Assembly: GCA_045612665.1 (NCBI GenBank)
Contig: JAZKZO010000065.1
Span: 1 to 31,778, forward strand
Source of the DNA: RGIG2000 sp045612665
GTDB lineage: Bacteria; Bacillota; Clostridia; Oscillospirales; CAG-272
Direction of reading: 5' to 3'
DNA length: 31,778 bases
The notes under the pieces are model-generated. The model had not been told where the DNA came from and did no database searches. It saw only the letters and a list, made by a program, of their open reading frames with translations. How positions within the stretch are numbered: position 1 is the first letter of the stretch; the number at the start of each line of letters is the position of its first letter. Made by a program: the position numbers and the translations under genes. Positions 16,058 to 23,163 of the stretch are shown here, piece after piece.

Positions 16058-16753
16058 TTATGTGTTATATTTATAGGATGCTTGGCGTGCAAGCATATAT
16101 TTACTAACTGAAAGCTCGCTTTTTTGCGCGTTTGAAATTAAATCTCTAATGTAGTCTAGCAAAAATCCGTTGAACTTAACCTCTAAAACAACGGCAAAGG
16201 GGTCTAGCACAGGATTCATATTAAGATCCTTGGCGAACAAATTCATATCACTCTCAGTAGAAACGATTTGATGATCGAAGGTGATACGAATTTTATTTTC
16301 CTTTGCAATAAATGCCTTTCGGTTATATTCCACGATTGTTTTCGGTCGATAAAGCTGCATTTGCATTAGTGCATAGCATTCAGCGGCAAAATCCTCCGAA
16401 TAATTCAAAAGTGGGGAGTAATTGCCGTTTATCAGCTCGTTAGCATCATCGCGTGTGATGCGTAGGGAGCGCTTTAATTGATATTGCCCTTGCTTTTGCT
16501 TCATTTCCAAAAGGGCGAAATCATCATCGGGATCGTAAATACGCAACCGTATCTTTCTTCTTAGCTCCACTCCGTCAAGCTTTTCAAAATAGTCCTTGTC
16601 ATAAATTGTGTCAAAATAGAGAGAGCGAACACGGTATCCCAGCGCACCGTTATGCTCATCTTCCGTCAAAAACTGCTCTAGATGATTTGCGAGCCTTCGA
16701 AACTCTTCAAAATTGATCAAAAACTTTTTTTCCTCTCGATAAACCTGATTCAT
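16058..16753 (-). CDS. VTC-domain (polyphosphate polymerase-like) protein
   Basis: First gene of the exopolysaccharide operon. The 231-aa protein has the tunnel-fold residues of the VTC/CYTH type: EEKKF near the start, YFDT (46-49), RRKIRLRIY (65-73), LEMKQK (82-87), VEYNRKAF (141-148), IRITFD and LEVKF (190-194), all intact. In yeast Vtc4 this domain polymerises phosphate from ATP. In bacteria it is often paired with DUF4956 and CotH, and its substrate there is not settled. I choose the second ATG (16753): the G-rich AAAAGGGGGG site touches the first ATG (16759) but is 6 nt from the second. It sits about 140 nt downstream of the promoter, beyond the riboswitch and its terminator. Confidence 0.85.
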   Translation of the reverse strand: MNQVYREEKKFLINFEEFRRLANHLEQFLTEDEHNGALGYRVRSLYFDTIYDKDYFEKLDGVELRRKIRLRIYDPDDDFALLEMKQKQGQYQLKRSLRITRDDANELINGNYSPLLNYSEDFAAECYALMQMQLYRPKTIVEYNRKAFIAKENKIRITFDHQIVSTESDMNLFAKDLNMNPVLDPFAVVLEVKFNGFLLDYIRDLISNAQKSELSVSKYMLARQASYKYNT

Positions 16754-16776
16754 TACCATCCCCCCTTTTAGAAAAT

Positions 16777-16816
16777 AAAAAAACCGGTTGCAAAACTAAA
16801 ATAGTTTGCAACCGGT
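16777..16816 (-). terminator. Riboswitch expression-platform terminator
   Basis: On the - strand a 12-bp perfect stem built on ACCGGTTGCAAA / TTTGCAACCGGT, extended by CT/AG across one bulged U, closes a 5-nt loop and is followed by seven U. It is one of the strongest hairpins in the window and stands between the aptamer and the first gene. Its 5' arm is the 3' strand of the aptamer, so the two structures exclude each other. Confidence 0.92.
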
Positions 16817-16886
16817 CGAGCATACAAAATTTCTTTGCTTAGCCACCAAGCTTTGCGTCTCTGCCTTTCGACAGATTTGCCAAAAT
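16804..16886 (-). promoter_or_regulatory. c-di-GMP-I (GEMM) riboswitch aptamer
   Basis: The - strand carries the GEMM-I hallmarks in order: GGCAAA; hairpin CTGTC-GAAA-GGCAG with the conserved GNRA tetraloop (16861-16874); the core GACGCAAAGC (16850-16859); GGCTAAG receptor side; a variable loop; then ATGCTCGACCGGTTGC, matching the family's closing strand. This parallels Vc2 point by point. The closing helix (GCAA with TTGC, extended by TTT/AAA) uses the same bases as the terminator's 5' arm. Ligand binding should therefore stabilise the aptamer, block the terminator and let RNA polymerase enter the exopolysaccharide operon, i.e. an ON switch. Transcription should start only about 6 nt before the aptamer. 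Confidence 0.93.
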
Positions 16887-16898
16887 TATATTACAAGT

Positions 16899-16927
16899 AT
16901 TATAATTCATTTTTTTCTAAAAATCAA
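16899..16927 (-). promoter_or_regulatory. Promoter of the riboswitch-controlled exopolysaccharide operon
   Basis: TTGATT (16922-16927) and a perfect TATAAT (16899-16904) on the - strand are separated by exactly 17 bp, with an A-rich spacer. The expected start is near 16892, just ahead of the aptamer. Between this promoter and the gene ending at 17020 I see no convincing intrinsic terminator and no gene. Confidence 0.85.
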
Positions 16928-17019
16928 GAGCTTTCATTAAAAAATATTATACTGTTTTTTTAAGCGCTCCACTTGAGGTAGTCTAGCCAAGATTTGAATT
17001 TGTTTTCTTAGCGTACGTA

Positions 17020-18510
17020 TCAATCGCCTTTGGAATTAACTATAATCTCTGCGCGCTCGACGTTTATAGCGTCCGAGTCAAGAAAATAATTTGTTCTATC
17101 GATAACGGCGATTGAAAGTGTGTTTAGTCCGTTTTTAAGAAGGTCCGCGTTGACTTTTGCCTTGATTTCCAAAATAGGTGCAGGGCTTGAATTTAAGCAG
17201 TTAGCGGTATATATTTCAGGCTGTGGCTCGGGCCAAAAAATTTGCTGATCCGTATAAGAATAATTCTCCGAAAAGTCCTCTATTTCGACCTCGTTTAAGA
17301 ATATTTTAAACTTATCACAGGCTGATTTTGCGTTGGTTATAACAAATCTTACCTCGGCTTGTCTGTCCTTAAAATCTCCACACGCGTCAATTTTGATTTC
17401 AAGCGGTGCTTCATCGTTTGGAACAGGTGCAGGAAGCGGAGCAAAGGCATTATTGCCACCGTAGCCCGTTAAAAACGGATAACCGCCTCTTCGCTCTGCA
17501 ACATATTTCAAAGCCTTATCCTCAGAATTTTCCTCGCTCAAAATGCTATAAAAATCGGAATAATCGCGTCCCAAGCAATTTAATATTTCTTCGGGCGCAA
17601 GCAATTTTTCAAGCTCTTCTTGCGGTGCGGGCGCAAAGTTAAACGCAACTATTCCGTCAGCTACCTTACCCTTCCAATTAGATAACATTCCACGGTAAAA
17701 ATCTCTTGTTTGGTTGTGCTGTGCATCAGCCAAGTGCCATGCATCCCAACAGGCATAGACCAAGGTATTAGTTCCCTTGGTGATCTCCTTGTACCAATCA
17801 AGGTCGGGATTAACCGTTCTTGAACCGCCGATTACAAAGTCCACTAGGCTATTTTTAGCCCATTTTTCCACGTCAAAGCCGTCTGCGTGGCAGGCTTCTC
17901 CGTTTTCGGGGAGCTTTGCACCGACTAAAATTTGACGGTTAAGATTTTTCATATTCCCCTTTAGCTTGCTCATAAACTCCGTTGCACACTCTCTATGCTC
18001 CCATTGTTTACCAACGGGCAAGCAAGGAAGGTGTCTTAAAAAGTCTATACAAATACCGTCAAAGGGGTACTTATTCATAATTTTCGTTATGTAATCAAGC
18101 TTAAATTTCTGAAGTCCCGGGGACGCTATATTCCACAGTCCCTCTTGCCACCAGGTTTTAATTATCCAGTCCTTATGATTTTGCTTGATTTCATTTCTAC
18201 CCTCTTCAAGGTACAGCTCCACCTCTGAAAAGCGATGATTGTAATATGCTTTAATTCCACGCTTATGGCACTCATCTATAATGCGTGTCATAATATTTAT
18301 GCCCTTATCTTGGAATTTTTTATATATTTTAGTGTCGTTACAGGGGCTTTCCGACTCGATAAAGCAGTGCCCCTCCCAAAGGATTTCATCCACCTTAACG
18401 CCCTTTTTATCGACACAGCAAAAGAGCCATTCTATAAGCTTATCCACCGGAATATTTGCAAGCTCTCCCATATAAGGGTCCATTTGAACTATAAACCTTG
18501 TTTGCTTCAA
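17020..18510 (-). CDS. GHL10-like glycosidase-family protein, cytoplasmic
   Basis: A 496-aa protein with no signal peptide. The N-terminal two thirds resemble the glycosyl hydrolase-like 10 (DUF187) TIM barrel: HKRGIKAYYNHRFSE, WNIASPGLQKFKLDYI, and FDGICIDFLRHLP with conserved acidic residues at 151-156. The last 140 residues (from about 355) appear to be a beta-sandwich domain. Family members are thought to act on glycans, but no substrate can be named here. It starts at TTG: AGGAG lies 9 nt upstream, while the nearest in-frame ATG (codon 10) has no site. Last gene of a four-gene operon, 25 nt after the transporter. Confidence 0.65.
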   Translation of the reverse strand: MKQTRFIVQMDPYMGELANIPVDKLIEWLFCCVDKKGVKVDEILWEGHCFIESESPCNDTKIYKKFQDKGINIMTRIIDECHKRGIKAYYNHRFSEVELYLEEGRNEIKQNHKDWIIKTWWQEGLWNIASPGLQKFKLDYITKIMNKYPFDGICIDFLRHLPCLPVGKQWEHRECATEFMSKLKGNMKNLNRQILVGAKLPENGEACHADGFDVEKWAKNSLVDFVIGGSRTVNPDLDWYKEITKGTNTLVYACWDAWHLADAQHNQTRDFYRGMLSNWKGKVADGIVAFNFAPAPQEELEKLLAPEEILNCLGRDYSDFYSILSEENSEDKALKYVAERRGGYPFLTGYGGNNAFAPLPAPVPNDEAPLEIKIDACGDFKDRQAEVRFVITNAKSACDKFKIFLNEVEIEDFSENYSYTDQQIFWPEPQPEIYTANCLNSSPAPILEIKAKVNADLLKNGLNTLSIAVIDRTNYFLDSDAINVERAEIIVNSKGD

Positions 18511-18535
18511 CTCTTTTTACTCCTCTTGGTTAATT

Positions 18536-19732
18536 TTATTTACCGACTGACTTTTTTATACTTCTTGCAACGGCATAATACATTATTCCGCAAATAAATA
18601 GCATCACTGTCGCGAAAATAAGCACTCCTGTATAGCCTATCATGGCATTAAGCGGTGTTATAATCAAGGTTGCAACCGCTTGCGCGCCTGTGAAGATTAG
18701 CATACGGATAGAAGTATAAGGTCCGATTTGCTCTTCGGGGATAATTTCCGTAATAATGACGGGAATCGCGATATCGATAACGAAACGGAAAAAAGATGCT
18801 ATTGCAAAACAACAAAAGAATCCAACAACCCCAAATTCAAGAGAAAGAGGAAAGCTTATGCATACGCCAAGTGTGGCGAGCAAGAGTAAATTCTTTGTTG
18901 AAAATTTTTTGTATGCAAGCGCAAAAAACATATTGCCTGTGAAGGTGGCTATTTGCAAAATCACGTTCACATACGATGACGTTGTTTCGTTTAAAATGCT
19001 TGTAGAGATGGCAATTGTAGCGATTACGTTAAATATTCCTACCGACAATCCGCGTGTGAAATTCGGAATCAGTAATATGTAAGTATTCTTGTTTTTGAAA
19101 ACCGCGGTAACGTCGTTTCTGCTTTGGTCTTCTTCACTTGCTTCCACGCTCTTCGCTCTCATAGATGCACAAACGATGCTAGTTAAAACAAAGCATATGA
19201 TTGCAATCACGAAAAAGGCTGCCGTTATTTTCATATACGAGAATTTTGATAAAAGAATGGAGTAAGCAAGCGACATCAAAAATGATGCTCCGCCCGCGAT
19301 TGCCGTGCTAATGCCCGTCATTTTTCCGTAATCCTTCATATCAATCGTATAATACGGTAAGCAATACGCAAGAATAGTGTACAAGCCAACGCCCACGTAG
19401 GATATGGCTGCGACGATAAATACGGCGATCACGTAGCCGTGCTTTATAAGCTCCGGATTTATCGCACCTATTAAAAATACAACCGTCAATAGGCTAAGCG
19501 ATAGATACGATATGCTCGTAACCGTTTTTACTCGCTTTATTTTTCCCGACAAAAAGGTTAAGACAAGCATCATAGCCACCTGCATAACCTGCATTAACGA
19601 ATTCAAAAGGTAAACCTGCTGTGCAGAAAATCCCGCTTGAATTAAAAACGTTTGCATGATTGCGCCCGTACAAAACGTGAAGCCTACGTTATAAATTACC
19701 GTATGGATACAATATTTTTTTATGTTTGACAT
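18536..19732 (-). CDS. MFS transporter
   Basis: A 398-aa integral membrane protein with about 12 hydrophobic segments and the major facilitator pattern: a basic loop after TM2 (SGKIKRVKT) and a central cytoplasmic stretch (RAKSVEASEEDQSRND). Set between two glycoside hydrolase-type genes with gaps of 27 and 25 nt, it probably imports the oligosaccharide handled by this operon; the substrate is not visible. GAGG stands 5 nt before the ATG. Confidence 0.85.
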   Translation of the reverse strand: MSNIKKYCIHTVIYNVGFTFCTGAIMQTFLIQAGFSAQQVYLLNSLMQVMQVAMMLVLTFLSGKIKRVKTVTSISYLSLSLLTVVFLIGAINPELIKHGYVIAVFIVAAISYVGVGLYTILAYCLPYYTIDMKDYGKMTGISTAIAGGASFLMSLAYSILLSKFSYMKITAAFFVIAIICFVLTSIVCASMRAKSVEASEEDQSRNDVTAVFKNKNTYILLIPNFTRGLSVGIFNVIATIAISTSILNETTSSYVNVILQIATFTGNMFFALAYKKFSTKNLLLLATLGVCISFPLSLEFGVVGFFCCFAIASFFRFVIDIAIPVIITEIIPEEQIGPYTSIRMLIFTGAQAVATLIITPLNAMIGYTGVLIFATVMLFICGIMYYAVARSIKKSVGK

Positions 19733-19759
19733 ATTTGCCTCAAATCAAAACGGAATTTT

Positions 19760-21376
19760 TTATAAGAGTCTATACGCGTTTGCAGTCCAGCTATATGCCT
19801 TACATTTTAGCGAATCGCCTGTTATTGGGTCGTGATTTTCCGAAAATCCCGATTTTTCTATTGCCTTTTTATAGCCTGTCGCGATGCTCTTGCTAATTTC
19901 GGTTTCTCCCATATTTCTAAGGGCTAAGGTGAATATAATTTGGTCAGGTCCCCAAGCAGGTCCTCTCCAATAGCCGTTTTGCGTATAGAAAGGACTGTGT
20001 ACGGATTCACTTGCAAGTCCGTATGGACACAAGAAATCGTTTTTAAGCTTATTTAGTATGTACTCTTTTATATGTGCAGGGAGCTTATCCTCTAAAACAA
20101 TCATTCTAAGGGGCATTAAGCTTTGAGGTCTATATATTTCCTCGGTCATACCGTTGCGTATGAAGATTTCTCCGTCCCAAAAATGTGTTACGCACTTCTC
20201 TAAAAGCTCATCGGATAGCATTTTGTATATTCTGGCATCGTTACACAAATTGAGCTTCTTCGCCATTTGCGACAAAACCTCGCATTGAACTGATAAATAC
20301 GCAATCAAATCAGGGGATTGGATAATCTCTGTGTTATCAAAGCAGGTTGCGTTATCGTTGCCCGAATCGTTTCCGTGATAATAGCAAGGAGTATTCCCAC
20401 GGTAGTTGAGCCACCAATCCGTGTTCTTTTTCATAAAGTAATAGAGCTCGTCTAAAATTTCAATATCCTCGTATTTTTTATTTTTCTTCACAAGCTGTTT
20501 ATAAATCCAGCCTTGAATAGGTGGCTTTACAAATGCCCTCTCCATATTTACGGTAGTAACTGTATCGGGGGTTCTGCCGTGATTGTCCATAAATCTATAA
20601 GGATAAATAAACTGATTATACGAAAGCTCAAAATCCTTGTCGGCCAAATCGAGGGCGTTAAAGGTGTTATCCCAAGACCAAAGCTTGCACATACCGGACT
20701 TGCTCATTACAATTGCATCTCGGTCGTAATTGCCCTCGCCCGATATAATATTGCTCCACAAAATATATGCGCAAGCCTTATCACATTCGTTTTGGCACTT
20801 CATTTTCTCTTCCCAAGCAAGATATTCGCTCTTCTTGGATTCCAAATATTCATCATACGTAAAATCGGTATAAACGGAATTCTCGCTTGTGCTAAGACGA
20901 AGAGTAAACTCGTATTCTCCGTTTTCGTCGGGCAAAACCGTTATTTTTATGTAATCCTTGTATATTCTTCTCTCGCTATCCTTTGTATCAAGCGATACTG
21001 TGCCCTTGTGAATTTTGAAGGTGTGGAAAGTGTTAGTAAAGCAATCGCAAAGCTTTAAAAGGTTCTTGCCCTCATAGATATAGTTTGCGTTGTACACGCC
21101 CTTCATATAAATATACTTAATGCAAGGCGAGCTTCCTTTTCCGTAAAAGCAAATTCCGTCCTTGCCGAACAAGCACATTTTGTGTGCTTCTCCGTTTGCG
21201 CCTATTTGAATTTCCCAAGGCAAAAAGGTTTCGGTTATCGAATCGGAATATTCAAGCTCCATAAGTGGCACCATTCCACCGTTATGAAGTGAATGTAAAA
21301 TCAAGCTTTCTCCATTTCTGGCAACGGAAATTAGCGAATTTCTTGCGCTAAAATGAAATTTTTCAAAATTCAACAT
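19760..21376 (-). CDS. GH63/MGH1-like glycoside hydrolase, cytoplasmic
   Basis: A 538-aa protein without signal peptide. Residues from about 200 form the (alpha/alpha)6 toroid seen in GH63, GH37 and mannosylglycerate hydrolases: LWSWDNTFNALDLADKD, YYHGNDSGNDNATCFDN (candidate catalytic acidic loop) and GYWRGPAWGPDQIIF near the C-terminus, the last close to the GH63 signature. The N-terminal 190 residues look like a beta-sandwich. Substrate is likely a short alpha-linked oligosaccharide. I start at ATG 21376, with CAGGAG 7 nt upstream; the ATG at 21400 has no site. It follows the ARH-fold gene by 63 nt. Confidence 0.8.
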   Translation of the reverse strand: MLNFEKFHFSARNSLISVARNGESLILHSLHNGGMVPLMELEYSDSITETFLPWEIQIGANGEAHKMCLFGKDGICFYGKGSSPCIKYIYMKGVYNANYIYEGKNLLKLCDCFTNTFHTFKIHKGTVSLDTKDSERRIYKDYIKITVLPDENGEYEFTLRLSTSENSVYTDFTYDEYLESKKSEYLAWEEKMKCQNECDKACAYILWSNIISGEGNYDRDAIVMSKSGMCKLWSWDNTFNALDLADKDFELSYNQFIYPYRFMDNHGRTPDTVTTVNMERAFVKPPIQGWIYKQLVKKNKKYEDIEILDELYYFMKKNTDWWLNYRGNTPCYYHGNDSGNDNATCFDNTEIIQSPDLIAYLSVQCEVLSQMAKKLNLCNDARIYKMLSDELLEKCVTHFWDGEIFIRNGMTEEIYRPQSLMPLRMIVLEDKLPAHIKEYILNKLKNDFLCPYGLASESVHSPFYTQNGYWRGPAWGPDQIIFTLALRNMGETEISKSIATGYKKAIEKSGFSENHDPITGDSLKCKAYSWTANAYRLL

Positions 21377-21439
21377 ATTTATTCTCCTGTTTATTTTCAT
21401 TAGAAATTCAGTAGCCTTTTATGCTTTATTGTGTGTTTT

Positions 21440-22993
21440 TTATTTTGCAAAAAAGGTTAATTTGAGCAAATTCATGCTTGCGTGGCCTTCCATTGACACA
21501 TCGAAAATAACATCGAGCTTATCGCCCTCAACGCTTGTTGGCAAAATGTGGAAGGTCTTTTCTATTACGTCGCCGTTACAAAGATTTAACGGCACAGTGC
21601 ATACCCTTTCCTTCAATTCTACTCCTGAAATTGTGTATGCACGAATTGTAAGCCAACGTTGAATTTTTCCTTCTCCGTTGTCGTAAATTCTCAATTTAAT
21701 TGAGGTTTCCTTTCCGTTTTCAAAGAAGAAATCGTTTTCATAAATTGCTTGCATTTTAAAAAGAGAAAATTCCTTGAAAATGGAATAATGAGGTAGAGCC
21801 ATAAGCTCTGTTGTGTTAAAGCATTCACTTGCCCTGTTGCCGAATGCTCCTTGATAATAAATCTCCTCACTATCGTTACAATAAAAATCGTCCTTTGGAA
21901 ACACCTCTAAGCCGTTATCGGTTATATCGTACATATTGGCGTTTAGCATTTTGGGGATACAACGAATAATTTCATCTGCTAACTCCTGAGTGGATTTAGG
22001 CAAAAAGAACGGGGTGTTCATTGTCATTGTATAATCCAAGGTGTTCAGTGTTGCCGTAACGATTACGTCATTGATAGGCTTTATCCATTTTTCGGGGAGA
22101 CTAGAGTTTCCAAGAATAATACCGAGGGTTGCGCCTAAGCTTCCCGCAGTACAATCGGCATCCTCACCACAGTTGACGGCAAGGAGCATGCTCTTACCGA
22201 AGTCGCCCTCACCGTAGAGCATTCCCATAATGGCAATTGCTATGTTTTGCGGAGCATCAAAGCCGGCAGGTGCAGGCTTATATTCTGTAAGCTTAATATC
22301 CTTTAGCTTTGTATGCTGATATGAAAACGCGCCCGGCACTTCCTTGAAAATGATATCTCTTGCCACCTCGTAGGGTTTTCCGCTTTCATAGCAGTCGATA
22401 ACAAGCTTTACTCCTTTATAAAGGGCGCTTTCCTTTGGTATGTAGCTAAGACCGATATCGATTAGCTTTCTTATGTTGCTTTCTATGAAAGCAGAGCTTT
22501 GCATAGCTGTCCAAAATACCTCACCGTACATTCCTTCGTCGGCGTGGTCGATTGAAGAATCGAAGTATGCATAGCGAGTTGCAAGCTCAGGATGGCCCGG
22601 GCAAAGGCATGCCCAAATTTCGCTACGGATAAAGGAGCCACAGCTATCCTTATACGCATTGGCGTGATAGCCTGATATAGGAGTTGGAATACCGCGCCTT
22701 AAATTTGATTTGCCCACTCCGTATTCTGCCCAGCTTGGATTGACAAAAATGTTATAATATTCAGCTAAAATTTCCGAGTTGACGTTTTTTCCAAATCTTC
22801 TTACGGCATTCAAAGAGGAAATTTGCAAATCAAGGTCATCGTTTGGCATAGGATTGCCCTCAATGTTCGGTTGAATAAAATATTCAATATCAAAAAATCC
22901 GTTTTTCCCTTCAAGTGGCGCACCAAGAGTTCCACCTACGTTTTTACCGTTAAAGCAACCTAGTATTTTATCTCTTAAAATTCTTTGATTCAT
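21440..22993 (-). CDS. ADP-ribosylglycohydrolase-fold protein
   Basis: First gene of the - strand glycan operon; 517 aa. The N-terminal 330 residues have the ARH (PF03747) pattern: KILGCFNGKNVGGTLGAPLEG, NDDLDLQ in place of the metal-binding DDT motif, and NCGEDADCTAGSLGATLGI matching the second metal site. The C-terminal 180 residues look like a beta-rich accessory domain not found in stand-alone ARH enzymes. In a sugar operon it more likely cleaves an N- or O-glycosidic bond in a glycan or nucleoside than ADP-ribose on proteins; that is inference. AAAGGGAG precedes the ATG, and its own consensus promoter lies 43 nt further up. Confidence 0.8.
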   Translation of the reverse strand: MNQRILRDKILGCFNGKNVGGTLGAPLEGKNGFFDIEYFIQPNIEGNPMPNDDLDLQISSLNAVRRFGKNVNSEILAEYYNIFVNPSWAEYGVGKSNLRRGIPTPISGYHANAYKDSCGSFIRSEIWACLCPGHPELATRYAYFDSSIDHADEGMYGEVFWTAMQSSAFIESNIRKLIDIGLSYIPKESALYKGVKLVIDCYESGKPYEVARDIIFKEVPGAFSYQHTKLKDIKLTEYKPAPAGFDAPQNIAIAIMGMLYGEGDFGKSMLLAVNCGEDADCTAGSLGATLGIILGNSSLPEKWIKPINDVIVTATLNTLDYTMTMNTPFFLPKSTQELADEIIRCIPKMLNANMYDITDNGLEVFPKDDFYCNDSEEIYYQGAFGNRASECFNTTELMALPHYSIFKEFSLFKMQAIYENDFFFENGKETSIKLRIYDNGEGKIQRWLTIRAYTISGVELKERVCTVPLNLCNGDVIEKTFHILPTSVEGDKLDVIFDVSMEGHASMNLLKLTFFAK

Positions 22994-23035
22994 GGTTTGC
23001 TCCCTTTCATATGCACAGTAGCATTCAATACCTTG

Positions 23036-23064
23036 ATTTTATCACGATTTTCATTATGTGTCAA
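23036..23064 (-). promoter_or_regulatory. Promoter of the ARH/GH63/MFS/GHL10 operon
   Basis: Perfect TTGACA (23059-23064) and TAAAAT (23036-23041) on the - strand with 17 bp between. The start would be near 23029, leaving a leader of about 36 nt before the ATG at 22993. Confidence 0.85.
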
Positions 23065-23080
23065 TGTAATTGAAATGAAA

Positions 23081-23099
23081 AAATAAATAATATTTATTT
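23081..23099. repeat. AT-rich inverted repeat between divergent promoters, candidate operator
   Basis: Eight-base arms AAATAAAT and ATTTATTT flank a 3-base centre. The repeat lies 16 nt upstream of the leftward -35 box and 7 nt upstream of the rightward one, where a regulator could control both operons. The low complexity makes a chance origin possible. Confidence 0.4.
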
Positions 23100-23106
23100 A
23101 TCACAA

Positions 23107-23135
23107 TTGACTTTACTAGTCTTTCGAGTTATAAT
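23107..23135 (+). promoter_or_regulatory. Promoter of the beta-helix/egsA operon
   Basis: TTGACT (23107-23112), 17 bp, then perfect TATAAT (23130-23135). The expected start near 23142 leaves a leader of about 22 nt. The TTG of this -35 box is in frame with the gene and could be mistaken for a start codon. Confidence 0.88.
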
Positions 23136-23163
23136 TAAGAAAAAACGCTTTTCGAGGTGGATT

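Noticed and set aside
20513..21058. 181-codon open frame on the + strand
   Set aside because: Antisense to the GH63-like gene, no ribosome site, composition not protein-like, and no recognisable motif.
23107..23163. TTG at 23107 as start of the beta-helix fusion gene
   Set aside because: That TTG is the -35 box of a near-consensus promoter; ATG 23164 has its own GAGG site.
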